Assembly: GCA_964352025.1 (NCBI GenBank)
Contig: CAYGPZ010000004.1
Location: 1 to 64,000 of the forward strand
Length of the DNA stretch: 64,000 nucleotides
Direction: 5' to 3'
From: Hirschia sp964352025
GTDB lineage: Bacteria > Pseudomonadota > Alphaproteobacteria > Caulobacterales > Hyphomonadaceae
In this document: one piece after another, positions 27,713 through 37,051 of the stretch
How positions within the stretch are numbered: the first letter of the stretch is position 1
Layout of the letters: the number at the start of each line of letters is the position of its first letter
Notes under the pieces: model-generated
The model's database searches: none
The model's input: only the letters and a program-made list of their open reading frames with translations
Told to the model about the DNA's origin: nothing
Program-made: the position numbers and the translations under genes

Positions 27713-28960
27713 CTACTTCGTCATTCTGACCATTGATGGTTTTAGGCTACTCAAGCTGGTCGCACCGACTTGTTGTATAGCGTTATGCACTTCTTTGTTC
27801 AGCAAGCTTAGCACTTGAGAGACACCTGCCTCCCCAAACGCGCCTAACCCCCAAATATATGGTCTGGCAACTCCGACACCATCCGCCCCCATAGCGAGTG
27901 CTTTAACAACGTCTGTTCCACGCCGAAAGCCACCGTCAACTATTACAGGAATTCTTCCCTCTACTTGTGCTAAGATTTCTTCTAACACCGATATAGTCGA
28001 CCCATCGCTATCACTCACACGGCCACCATGGTTAGATATTATTACACCATCAAGGCCATTCTCAGCTGCGAGAACAGCATCTTCTGATGTCATGATACCT
28101 TTAACGACAATTTTCATATCTGTAATATCACGGAGCCGTCTAAAAAAGTCCCATGTCATCTTGTTTGAAAGATAGTTTTCGAGATGATCTAACTTAACGC
28201 CAGTAAACATTGGACGGTTGCCATAGTGAGTGGCAACGCTTGAACGATCGTGACATGAGGAACAGTCATTTACATCCATGCTGCGCATACGAAAATATGT
28301 TTCCATATTGCGCCAGCTCATTTTATCAACCGTTACGACCAATACCTTGCAACCCGCTTTTTCAACTCTTTTTACGATGCTTTTAGCCACATCCCAATCA
28401 TTCGAAGCATAGAGTTGAAACCATGCTGGTTTTTCTAGGATTTCATTAATCCTCTCAATCGGTGTGCTCGTAACATGAGATAAAATCATCAATTGGTCAT
28501 TTGCTTTTGCAGAACGAGCCACGGCGCCTTCTGCATCCGAGTGATAAGCAGCTTGCCCACCTACGGGAGCCATTATGACTGGCGAACTGTAGGTCTCCCC
28601 TAACAAATCCATCTTCGTGTCGACTTTGCTTACGTCGTTTAGTCGGCGTGCGCGCAAAATGTATTTTTCGAAATCTTTTCGGTTGGCACGAATGGTCGCA
28701 TTAGTGTCAACACCAGTCACCATATAGCTAAAGTGCGCTGGACGAATTTTTTGCTGCATAACCGGTTCAAAATCAAATACATTCAGTGCATCTTGAGGTG
28801 ACGAAATCAACTCATGCGGTACCAATTTAGACCAATCAACAGGATCACTTTCCAGTAGTTTATTTCGAGTTTCATCAGCAATAGCCATGCCGCCTATTCC
28901 AGCCCAAACGGGACTAGAAAGAACAAACTCCAGAAATTTACGACGATTGTGATCCGACAT
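27713..28960 (-). CDS. FMN-dependent 2-hydroxyacid oxidase/dehydrogenase with Tat-like leader
   Basis: A 415-aa member of the LldD/glycolate oxidase family, which oxidises L-2-hydroxyacids to 2-oxoacids. Key blocks are APVGGQAAYH, WFQLYASNDW, KVLVVTVD, VVKGIM (FMN Lys) and the catalytic IISNHGGR. The N-terminus NRRKFLEFVLSSPVWAG is a twin-arginine-like export signal, so the folded flavoprotein may act in the periplasm. leuD ends 29 bases upstream. The neighbours suggest a hydroxy-diacid or similar substrate rather than lactate itself. Confidence 0.85.
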   Translation of the reverse strand: MSDHNRRKFLEFVLSSPVWAGIGGMAIADETRNKLLESDPVDWSKLVPHELISSPQDALNVFDFEPVMQQKIRPAHFSYMVTGVDTNATIRANRKDFEKYILRARRLNDVSKVDTKMDLLGETYSSPVIMAPVGGQAAYHSDAEGAVARSAKANDQLMILSHVTSTPIERINEILEKPAWFQLYASNDWDVAKSIVKRVEKAGCKVLVVTVDKMSWRNMETYFRMRSMDVNDCSSCHDRSSVATHYGNRPMFTGVKLDHLENYLSNKMTWDFFRRLRDITDMKIVVKGIMTSEDAVLAAENGLDGVIISNHGGRVSDSDGSTISVLEEILAQVEGRIPVIVDGGFRRGTDVVKALAMGADGVGVARPYIWGLGAFGEAGVSQVLSLLNKEVHNAIQQVGATSLSSLKPSMVRMTK

Positions 28961-28989
28961 GACAAGGAGCCTTTTAAATTCAGCGTTTG

Positions 28990-29610
28990 CTAGTTTACTG
29001 CATCAGCCAACCAAGGGTTTTTCGACAAGTATTGCAGTTCGAATTCTTGAATTTTTTCTTCATTCAAAAGAGTTTGATCTATCATATCAAATCCCTTTAA
29101 TAACATTTCTTTTTGAAGCGCTAATATTTGAAAACGTTGATGTTCCTGACTTGGGTATGCTATTTTCTGCAACTCCAGATTCAACTCAATCTTGTCTGAA
29201 TTGTCGTATTTTCCGTACTCAAATAATAGTTCAAGTTCCTTAGGTTCCATTTTGAGGACCAGGATCCCATTTCTAAAACAGTTGTCATAGAAAATGCCGC
29301 CAAATGTTGTACCGATAATCACATCGACACCAAATTGCTTCATCCCCCAAACAGCGTGTTCACGACTTGAACCACAACCAAAATTTGGTCCAACGACTAA
29401 AAACTTAGTTTGTTTTTTACTGGGAGAATGGAGAATGAAATCTGGGTTTTGTTCACCGTCAGGCAAAAACCTCAAATCATAAAACAACCCCTTGTCCAAA
29501 CCTTCACGGTTAATACCTTTGAGGAATTGTTTTGGCATAATCACATCAGTATCGATGTTTGATGCCGGCATTGCAGCAACCTGTCCCGTAACTATGTTTA
29601 AAGGGGTCAT
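28990..29610 (-). CDS. leuD: 3-isopropylmalate dehydratase small subunit (LeuD-like)
   Basis: A 206-aa swivel-domain subunit. MPASNIDTDVIMPKQFLK and GPNFGCGSSREHAVW are the LeuD landmarks that close over the substrate. With LeuC it isomerises 2-alkylmalate and 3-alkylmalate. Its start overlaps the leuC stop as TAATG, ensuring 1:1 synthesis. leuA and leuB are not here, and the operon otherwise encodes import and oxidation of acids, so a catabolic paralogue acting on another hydroxy-diacid is possible. Confidence 0.87.
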   Translation of the reverse strand: MTPLNIVTGQVAAMPASNIDTDVIMPKQFLKGINREGLDKGLFYDLRFLPDGEQNPDFILHSPSKKQTKFLVVGPNFGCGSSREHAVWGMKQFGVDVIIGTTFGGIFYDNCFRNGILVLKMEPKELELLFEYGKYDNSDKIELNLELQKIAYPSQEHQRFQILALQKEMLLKGFDMIDQTLLNEEKIQEFELQYLSKNPWLADAVN

Positions 29611-31037
29611 TATGCGATCTCCCGCAGTATATTGCGCGCATCTGATATGCGACCTGCAAGAGCAGAAGCTGCGACCATAGCGGGGCTCATCAGGTGAGTA
29701 CGAGCTCCTGCGCCTTGACGACCTTCGAAATTACGATTGGTACTGGACGCGGATCTTTCGCCGGGAAGCAACACATCATCATTCATAGCTAAACAGAGCG
29801 AACACCCCGATTGGCGCCACTCAAAACCAGCAGAAATAAAGATATCGGCTAATCCTTCTTCTTCCGCCTGTCGTCTCACGACACTAGAACCAGGAACAAT
29901 TATTCCACGTACATTGGAAGAAATTTTACGACCTTTCAAAATAGTCGCAACTTCTCTTAAGTCTTCAATGCGAGCATTCGTGCAGGAACCAATAAAAGCG
30001 TGCGTTATTTCTATACCCGTCAGAGAAATATTAGGCTCTAATCCCATATATTCTAATGAGCGTTCTAGGGATTTTCTCTTTCGTAAGTCAGTTTCCATCC
30101 TCGGGTCGGGCGTCATACTATCTATCGGCAATGTTTGATCTGGGCTGGTTCCCCAGGAGACTAAGGGCACGATCGTTTCCGCGTTCACTTCGACTTCGAT
30201 GTCAAAGACCGCTTCAGGGTCTGTTTTCAACAACCGCCACGCTTCAACAGCTTGGTCCCACAAAGCGCCTTTAGGTGCCCGCTCCTTAGGTTTTAAATAT
30301 TCATATACAATTTCATCCGGAGCAATGATCGCACCTCGTGCACCCGCTTCAACGGCCATATTGCAAATGGTCATTCTACTTTCAATGCTCATGGCTTCGA
30401 TTGTGTCGCCACAGAACTCAATCGCATACCCTGTCGCTCCACCCGCGCCAATTTGACGGATGACGGCCATGATTACATCTTTAGAGCTAACGCCTAAACC
30501 CAATTGACCAGTTACGGCTACACGCATCGTTTTCAAGCGTTTATAAACAACAGTCTGGGTCGCTAAAAGGTGTTCAATTTCAGATGTACCTATGCCAAAG
30601 CCCAACGTCCCAAAGGCACCATATGTTGTCGTGTGGCTATCTCCTGCAGCAACCACCATACCAGGATAAATAAATCCCTGCTCTGGAGCCACGACGTGTT
30701 CTATGCCTTGTCTTGCATCCAGAATATCGAAAAGTTCAACTTCGAAGTCACGACAGTTTTCGGCTAAGTAATTTATCTGCAACGCACCATCATCTTCGGG
30801 ACCGACAGCAGTCCTATCTGGTGAAGTTGAATTAACGTGATCTACGACAGCTAAATGGTTTTTAGGTCGACGCAATTTTCGGTTAGCATCCCTCAGCCCA
30901 CTGAACGCTTGAGGGCTGGTATATTCGTTTAAGATCTGCCTATCGACATATAAAAGTACGTGCCCATTATCATCGAGTTCACATACAGTGTGCTGATCAA
31001 CCAGCTTGTCATACAAAGTTTTAAAGGCATTACTCAT
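29610..31037 (-). CDS. leuC: 3-isopropylmalate dehydratase large subunit (LeuC-like)
   Basis: A 475-aa aconitase-superfamily subunit. The three cysteines for a [4Fe-4S] cluster are in GSCTNARIEDL and CSLCLAMND, and GDSHTTTYGAFG is the substrate loop typical of LeuC. It isomerises 2- to 3-isopropylmalate in leucine synthesis, or related alkylmalates. A 7-bp dyad lies 55-78 bases upstream. Separation from the other leu genes and neighbours encoding a DASS carrier and hydroxyacid oxidase leave the physiological substrate open. Confidence 0.87.
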   Translation of the reverse strand: MSNAFKTLYDKLVDQHTVCELDDNGHVLLYVDRQILNEYTSPQAFSGLRDANRKLRRPKNHLAVVDHVNSTSPDRTAVGPEDDGALQINYLAENCRDFEVELFDILDARQGIEHVVAPEQGFIYPGMVVAAGDSHTTTYGAFGTLGFGIGTSEIEHLLATQTVVYKRLKTMRVAVTGQLGLGVSSKDVIMAVIRQIGAGGATGYAIEFCGDTIEAMSIESRMTICNMAVEAGARGAIIAPDEIVYEYLKPKERAPKGALWDQAVEAWRLLKTDPEAVFDIEVEVNAETIVPLVSWGTSPDQTLPIDSMTPDPRMETDLRKRKSLERSLEYMGLEPNISLTGIEITHAFIGSCTNARIEDLREVATILKGRKISSNVRGIIVPGSSVVRRQAEEEGLADIFISAGFEWRQSGCSLCLAMNDDVLLPGERSASSTNRNFEGRQGAGARTHLMSPAMVAASALAGRISDARNILREIA

Positions 31038-31091
31038 TGGAAACCAACGATTATTTAATTAAGAAAAATTCTGCTATTTTACAAACCCTAT

Positions 31092-31115
31092 TATTGATAA
31101 ATCGCAGCATCAATA
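31092..31115. promoter_or_regulatory. Inverted repeat upstream of leuC
   Basis: TATTGAT (31092-31098) and ATCAATA (31109-31115) are perfect arms with a 10-base spacer, 55-78 bases before the leuC start. Position and symmetry suit a regulator such as the LysR protein of this cluster. The 188-base gap around it shows leuCD can have its own promoter. Confidence 0.45.
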
Positions 31116-31225
31116 TTGACTTCGTGCTAGATTAAAACACGTTTTGTATATAATAAAATACAGCAATAACGTGCATTAAAAGTCTTGTTATTCAAAGATA
31201 TACACACCAACCAAAAAGGTATTCG

Positions 31226-32698
31226 CTATCCAAAAACTATTGGAACGAATGTTATAGCGAACAATGTCAAAACAAATACCGAAATGATATTTAGAACGAC
31301 TCCTGCCCTCATCATTTCAGGTATTGAAACCCGTCCTGAACTAAACACAATCGCATTGGGTGGCGTCGCAACTGGCAACATAAACGCAAAACTTGCAGCC
31401 AAAGTAATTGGTACAATTAGTACAAGTACATTTTGTCCTGTTTCTACGGCTAAGCCAGCGATTACAGGCAAGAAGGTGGCGGTTGTAGCTGTATTACTCG
31501 TAAGTTCAGTAATAAAAATGACCAATGCACACGCAGCGATAATCAACAATGTTGTGTTCGCCATTCCAAGCGGAGCCAACTGACCTCCCAACCATTGGGT
31601 CAACCCGGATGTTGTGAGCCCGCCAGCCAGAGCCAAACCACCACCGAACAGCAATAAGACTCCCCATGGGAGAAATTTGGTATCTTCCCACTCTAAAAGT
31701 GCTCTGCCTTTGTTTCCAGCTGGGATGATAAAAGCAGCAATGGCCGCCATCACTGCAATCATTGCATCTGATAACTGCTCGATACCTGTTATTTTCGCAA
31801 TTGGTTTTCTTAGTATCCATGCGGCTACTAAAGTAAAAAACAATAAACCCGTCCGAATTTCTACAGTCGTTAATGACCCGAGAGACTTCTTCTGCTCAAC
31901 AATGTGCTTTTTGATTTCAGAGCTACCGCTAAAACGGACTGGAAATACAACGCTGGTCAATAAAAACCAGACGATTGGCAACATGATTATCATCAGCGGA
32001 ACACCAATTATCATCCAGCGTGCAAAGTCCACTTCAACACCGTAGGTTGTCTCCATAAATCCAGCCATGAAGACATTTGGGGGTGTTCCAACTAAGGTCG
32101 CAATCCCACCTAACGTGGCACCATAAGCTAACCCTAAGAACATACTCTTATCGAAATTATCCAATGTGGATGGACTTAAATCTGTCATGTTCTGGCGAAC
32201 AACATGCGTTATTGATATAATTATGGGGAGCATCATCAATGTCGTTGAAGTGTTTGATACCCACATGCTTATAAAAGCTGCTGCAATCATAACACTTGCG
32301 ACAAGCGAACGCGCCTGAACACCCGAATATTCAAATATAGTCATCGCAACGCGAAGGTGTAATTTAGATTTTTCCAACGCAATCGCCATAACGAAACCTC
32401 CGAAAAAGAGGAATATGATTGGATTTGCATAAGCAGATGACGTGCTCGCCATATTGCTCACACCAAACATGGGGAAAGTAATGAGTGGCAATAGAGATGT
32501 CACAGCAACATTCGTCGCCTCAGTCGCCCACCAAATAGCCATCCAGCTTGCGATGGCTGCTACCTTTATCGCTTCTGGGGAAACACCTGCGGGTTCGAAG
32601 AAATTCGCGATCAATAACCCAATAATTGGCCCTGCCAACAAGCCAACTATTTGGTAAGGTTTTTTGCCTTCAACGCCACTGGGTTCTATATTTGTCAT
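31226..32698 (-). CDS. DASS-family (SLC13) anion/dicarboxylate symporter
   Basis: A 490-aa carrier with about 11-12 hydrophobic segments. The two SLC13 Ser-Asn-Thr motifs that build the sodium and carboxylate sites are present: WVSNTSTTLMMLP in the first half and ELTSNTATTATFLP in the second. Such proteins import C4-C6 di- and tricarboxylates with sodium. It is encoded just upstream of leuCD and downstream of a dehalogenase-like hydrolase, so it likely imports the acid those enzymes process. Confidence 0.9.
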   Translation of the reverse strand: MTNIEPSGVEGKKPYQIVGLLAGPIIGLLIANFFEPAGVSPEAIKVAAIASWMAIWWATEATNVAVTSLLPLITFPMFGVSNMASTSSAYANPIIFLFFGGFVMAIALEKSKLHLRVAMTIFEYSGVQARSLVASVMIAAAFISMWVSNTSTTLMMLPIIISITHVVRQNMTDLSPSTLDNFDKSMFLGLAYGATLGGIATLVGTPPNVFMAGFMETTYGVEVDFARWMIIGVPLMIIMLPIVWFLLTSVVFPVRFSGSSEIKKHIVEQKKSLGSLTTVEIRTGLLFFTLVAAWILRKPIAKITGIEQLSDAMIAVMAAIAAFIIPAGNKGRALLEWEDTKFLPWGVLLLFGGGLALAGGLTTSGLTQWLGGQLAPLGMANTTLLIIAACALVIFITELTSNTATTATFLPVIAGLAVETGQNVLVLIVPITLAASFAFMLPVATPPNAIVFSSGRVSIPEMMRAGVVLNIISVFVLTLFAITFVPIVFG

Positions 32699-32726
32699 CT
32701 ATTTTACAGCCCTCAATTCCCAATAA

Positions 32727-33602
32727 CTATTTTATAAAATTAAGAGCATCATTTAATATAACTTCCGGAAGCTCTTCTGGAATATAATGTCCACAGGGTA
32801 CGGCGTATCCCGACACATTAGATGCAATTTTCGTCCACTCTTGCATCGGATCGAAACATTTTTCGATCGCCCCGTCTTTTCCCCATAAAACGAGGACAGG
32901 AAAATTCATTTTTTTTCCAACCTCGAGGTCTTCTCTATCATGCAGCAAGTCGATACCAGCACTCGCGCGATAGTCTTCGCAAATGGCAGTAGCTGCACCC
33001 GGTTGAGACAAACATCTCAAATATTCTGAGTAAGCCTTTTCTGTAAAAGGCTTTAGTCCAGCGCTTCTGGCTCCCATCACGCCTTTTAAATACCCATCTG
33101 GGTCGGCTTCGATCAAAGTTTCTGGAAGTGGCGCAGGTCTGATTAGGAAAAACCAATGCCAATATGCTCTGGCAAAATCTTCATTCGTTTGTTCGTACAT
33201 TGATAGAGTAGGAGCTATGTCTAATAAGACCATTTTCTCTACAACATCGTGATGATCTAGCCCTAACCTATGGGCTACTCTTGCCCCTCTATCATGAGCC
33301 AAAACAGTAAATTTAGGAAACCCCAAAGCATCCATTAAAGATACCTGATCTGCTGCCATAATCCTATTGGAATAATTGATGTTTTGTGGAGAGATTGGCG
33401 GCTTATCGCTATCACCATATCCTCGCAAATCAGCCACAACCACAGTGAAATCTGCTGCCAGTTCATCAGCTACTTTATGCCAAATAAAATGTGTTTGCGG
33501 ATGTCCATGGAGTAACAATAAAGCCGGACCATTACCGCCTATTCGATAGTGAATATTAACACCATTTACAAACTTTGTGTGACTTTCAAATGCCTGAAAC
33601 AT
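32727..33602 (-). CDS. Alpha/beta hydrolase with haloacetate (fluoroacetate) dehalogenase residues
   Basis: A 291-aa protein, starting at 33602 because GGAGGG precedes that ATG; an upstream ATG at 33623 adds seven residues. It has the full residue set of fluoroacetate dehalogenase: nucleophile Asp104 in AHDRGAR with Arg105 and Arg108 for the carboxylate, acid Asp128, halide-pocket His149-Trp150 (AYWHWFF) and Tyr211 (CEDYRASAG), and base His272 (CGHYIPEE). It should hydrolyse 2-haloacetates to glycolate or similar. Epoxide hydrolases share the fold but normally lack the His-Trp/Tyr halide site. The TonB receptor upstream is cut off by a terminator. Confidence 0.8.
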   Translation of the reverse strand: MFQAFESHTKFVNGVNIHYRIGGNGPALLLLHGHPQTHFIWHKVADELAADFTVVVADLRGYGDSDKPPISPQNINYSNRIMAADQVSLMDALGFPKFTVLAHDRGARVAHRLGLDHHDVVEKMVLLDIAPTLSMYEQTNEDFARAYWHWFFLIRPAPLPETLIEADPDGYLKGVMGARSAGLKPFTEKAYSEYLRCLSQPGAATAICEDYRASAGIDLLHDREDLEVGKKMNFPVLVLWGKDGAIEKCFDPMQEWTKIASNVSGYAVPCGHYIPEELPEVILNDALNFIK

Positions 33603-33670
33603 GCATACCCTCCAACCGAACATTGCTTAATAAAACACGGTATTGATCCTTAGATACCTAACCCCATAAA

Positions 33671-33713
33671 TCAAAAAAGAAATGCCGAAGTCTTTCTAAT
33701 AAACTCCGGCATT
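33671..33713 (-). terminator. Rho-independent terminator after the TonB receptor gene
   Basis: Read leftward: arm AATGCCGGAGT (33713-33703), 11-base loop, arm ACTTCGGCATT (33691-33681) with one mismatch, then TTCTTTTTTGA. It starts 22 bases past the receptor stop. Readthrough could still feed the hydrolase operon. Confidence 0.8.
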
Positions 33714-33735
33714 CCATAGGGAGGCATTTAAAAGA

Positions 33736-36558
33736 TTAGAAAGAGTAGTCTAATCTTAAAGAGATAAAGCGTCCGGTGTTGTCATAGCTACCTGCCGCAC
33801 CATTATATACAAAATCTCTAAATGGAGGATCGACACTGAATAGATTGGATACAGTCGCAGTAAGGTTTAAGCCTTCCTTGATGCTATATCCAAGTATCAG
33901 GTCGTTGTATGTTTTTGCTACAACGTCATTTGTATCAATAGACTCTTCAGATACCAAATTAGCATCCACTAAAGCTGATCCAATATGCCGCGTGTTGAAC
34001 TTCGCGAAAAATGGCCCTTGAGCGTATGAAATATTGAAGTTTCCACGGAAGTCAGGATTGTTTGAATCATTCAGCAATTGCACAACGCTAGTTGGGTCAT
34101 TTGCATCAACCAACTGCTCCAGCTCTTCTAGATATGTTCCAGTTAAACTGAACCCTAAACGACCGTTTCCGATGTCCAATCCATAGCGTCCCTCAAAATC
34201 AATACCGCTTGCAGTCTGACTACCAACGTTGATTTTTGTGACATTCACCAAGGAGATAGAATTGTCACCTACACGAACAACCTGGGGACAGAACGCATTC
34301 GCGATTGATGGAGAATCGACACATCCATCTACAACATCCTGAAATCCAAACTCTCCTACAGCGTCTTCGATATCAATGTTCCAGTAGTCTACTGAAAATG
34401 ACAGACCTTCAACAAAGCTAGGCTCAAAAACAACACCAAACGTGTATGAATCTGACGTTTCAGGTTCTAGGTTTTGGTTTCCTCCTGACACGATATCTCT
34501 AGCTGTCAGTCGAGGGTCCACATACCCATCAGGAATACCTAGCGCAGCACAATTTGCTGATCTACTTGGTGACCCAAGATTAATCTGAGCAATGTCACAA
34601 GGGTCTACAACAAATCCACCAGATGTCGTACCAGAGCTAAACAACTCCGTAAGATTAGGTGCCCGCACACTTGTCGATAGAGAACCTCGGAAACGAACAT
34701 CTTCGATTGGAGAGTAATTTACGCCAATTTTCCAAGCCGTTGTGTTCCCGATTGAATCATAGTCCGACAATCTAATGGCAGCATCAAATTCTAGGCTACT
34801 TAAAGCAGGTATAACCGTCTCAGCAAAGATCTCGGATACTTCTGTTTCGGCGTCTTGAGGTTGAGCAACACGGAACAATGTTGAAACACCAGTCGCTGTA
34901 TCAAAAGATTCTAGAGATTCTTTACGGTATTCTACCCCACCTGCAAATTGGACAGGCCCAGCCGGCAAATCAAATAAGTCTCCAGACAATGTAGCGGAGA
35001 TGATATCTTGTTTGTTTTGGTGATAACGCTGAGGGTTAAACAAGATATAGTCTCTTTGAGCGTCAGTAAGAGCTTCTCTTCCCAAAGGTGCTATAGGCGT
35101 ACACCCAACAGCTCCGCTGCGACATACTATTTCTCCTGAAACTGGATCAATAATTGAATCTCGTGCATCTGCTTCTCTTGCGTCATCAGCAAAATTCACA
35201 AACTGAGTATCACTTTCGTAATTACCTGTTTGAATAGCCGCATCCCAGACCCAACCATTTGAGAATTCACCCTCAAGTCCAGCCAAGAATGTATATGACT
35301 CGCGTTCAGAAGAAGGAACCCTAGCACCAAAATGGGTGTTTACGCGGTTTACTCTAATTGAGTCTAATCCATTTGCATCCATCAATGCTGCGACTGCAGG
35401 CTGAAGTAATGCATTATCTCTTTGCACTGTGTATGCAATAGAGTTATCTGGCTGTCCCGTACTCGTGGTGTCTGTTTTAGAATAATCCAAGCTCGCAAAG
35501 AAACTCAGTGTCGAATTAAAATCATAATCGAAAGCTGCGCGTGTTGCCAAAACTTCCTGTTGTGATCTCAATTGCGTATAATCTACGACAGAGAAACCAT
35601 CAGGTCCGCCCACTCCTCTAGCACCACCAAATGGCGTACCTCGGTCAAGTAATCGAAGATCAGGATCTACGGTGTATTCCTGCCCATCAACAACAAACCG
35701 TCCTCCAGCAGGAACACTCGTGAATCTCAATGGAGAGAGATGAATGCGGTCTGGGATACCATCGGCAGGACCAGTATTGGCAGGATTAGGTGCAACTCTA
35801 AGCCAACCATTTGAAAAGTCGCGTTGGTCCGCTCTGAGTTCATTTTCTTTCGAGTAGCTCGCGCCGATTACAAAGTGCCCTTTTCCTTCGGCAAACTCGC
35901 TACCTCCGGCAAAGTCTAATCCAAAGCGCTCTCCACCACTGCCTTCATCGGAAAGACCACCAGAAACTGATAGCTCAATGCCATCAATGTCTTTTTTCAT
36001 TATCGTGTTTACAACACCACTTACAGCATCCGCACCATAAACAGCTGAAGAACCACCAGTTATTATTTCGATACGTTCAATCAATCCCGCAGGTATAGTA
36101 GCAATATCAACGGCAGATGAAACAGAACTACCAGCAACACGACGACGACCATCGACTAGAACCAGTGAGCGATCCTGCCCCAACCCTCTAAGGTTTACAA
36201 AGGATGCACCAACATCTGTACTAGGCAGCGCTCCAACACTAGAATTCGCCGACCCAAGCCCAACACCAATTGCTGGCACTGATTTTAGTAAGTCATACGC
36301 ATTCGAATACCCAGATTCACGTATCGCTTCTTCTCCAACTCCTGCGAGTGGTACATTTGACGCATAAGTATCTCTAGCAATCCTACTACCCGTAACGACA
36401 ATCAGATCCTGTTTACTGACTTCGTCTGTTGTCGTGCTTGTTTCCACGCCATCATTTTGTTCTAAATCCTGAGCAAAACCTGGTTGTGTAACCCCACCGA
36501 CCATTAGCGTCGCCACTGTAGACGCCAATAAAAAGCGCTTTAAATTTTGATTAGACAT
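33736..36558 (-). CDS. TonB-dependent outer-membrane receptor
   Basis: A 940-aa outer-membrane transporter. The start at 36558 follows GGAAGGG and yields a signal peptide ending GFAQD; an upstream ATG is less likely. The plug has IVVTGSRIARD and VLVDGRRRVAGSS. The barrel ends with aromatic SLRLDYSF, as needed for assembly. No FecA-type signalling domain and no sigma/anti-sigma pair are seen. The ligand is probably a small organic compound handled by genes to the left, though a terminator lies between. It closely follows the layout of Caulobacterales receptors for sugars and organic acids. Confidence 0.93.
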   Translation of the reverse strand: MSNQNLKRFLLASTVATLMVGGVTQPGFAQDLEQNDGVETSTTTDEVSKQDLIVVTGSRIARDTYASNVPLAGVGEEAIRESGYSNAYDLLKSVPAIGVGLGSANSSVGALPSTDVGASFVNLRGLGQDRSLVLVDGRRRVAGSSVSSAVDIATIPAGLIERIEIITGGSSAVYGADAVSGVVNTIMKKDIDGIELSVSGGLSDEGSGGERFGLDFAGGSEFAEGKGHFVIGASYSKENELRADQRDFSNGWLRVAPNPANTGPADGIPDRIHLSPLRFTSVPAGGRFVVDGQEYTVDPDLRLLDRGTPFGGARGVGGPDGFSVVDYTQLRSQQEVLATRAAFDYDFNSTLSFFASLDYSKTDTTSTGQPDNSIAYTVQRDNALLQPAVAALMDANGLDSIRVNRVNTHFGARVPSSERESYTFLAGLEGEFSNGWVWDAAIQTGNYESDTQFVNFADDAREADARDSIIDPVSGEIVCRSGAVGCTPIAPLGREALTDAQRDYILFNPQRYHQNKQDIISATLSGDLFDLPAGPVQFAGGVEYRKESLESFDTATGVSTLFRVAQPQDAETEVSEIFAETVIPALSSLEFDAAIRLSDYDSIGNTTAWKIGVNYSPIEDVRFRGSLSTSVRAPNLTELFSSGTTSGGFVVDPCDIAQINLGSPSRSANCAALGIPDGYVDPRLTARDIVSGGNQNLEPETSDSYTFGVVFEPSFVEGLSFSVDYWNIDIEDAVGEFGFQDVVDGCVDSPSIANAFCPQVVRVGDNSISLVNVTKINVGSQTASGIDFEGRYGLDIGNGRLGFSLTGTYLEELEQLVDANDPTSVVQLLNDSNNPDFRGNFNISYAQGPFFAKFNTRHIGSALVDANLVSEESIDTNDVVAKTYNDLILGYSIKEGLNLTATVSNLFSVDPPFRDFVYNGAAGSYDNTGRFISLRLDYSF

Positions 36559-37051
36559 AGCAATCCCTTCCTCTAACTCTGTTAATCTCCCCGAGCGCAA
36601 TCTCATTATTCTTATCGCAGCGTCGCCCTCGCGAAACCGTCTGCCCCTTTTGAGATTTACAGATCAAAGACTGTGCTCATGATTTCCTTCCATCAATAGG
36701 AAAAACGTGAAGTCACTCGATACAAAATGGAAACAATAGCAACAATATATCTTCATTTGATCACACTAACGTTGATCATATTTCTTATTTCAATACTAGG
36801 TAATTTGGCGAGTTTAATGCCTTGAATATTTACTATTCTAGCTCTCTTATTAGATACGTATCAGAATTCGCTTCGGCCATATTATTCAATACGTTTTATA
36901 AATTGTGGGAACACATCTCATACATTTATCCACATTCTCGACTATGCTCCACTTCTAACGGCATACGACCTGCATAAATCGGTATATTGAAAAGGCAATG
37001 TTGCCATTACAGTTATAGGCGTAACAATTGTTAGGACAAAGGAAACATCAA
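36559..37051. promoter_or_regulatory. Divergent promoter region, TonB receptor / S10 peptidase
   Basis: No gene is visible in this stretch of almost 500 bases. TGATCA occurs twice, at 36758-36763 and 36773-36778, 15 bases apart. GGCAA/TTGCC arms (36994-37005) lie about 47 bases before the peptidase start. These are possible operators only. Confidence 0.35.
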
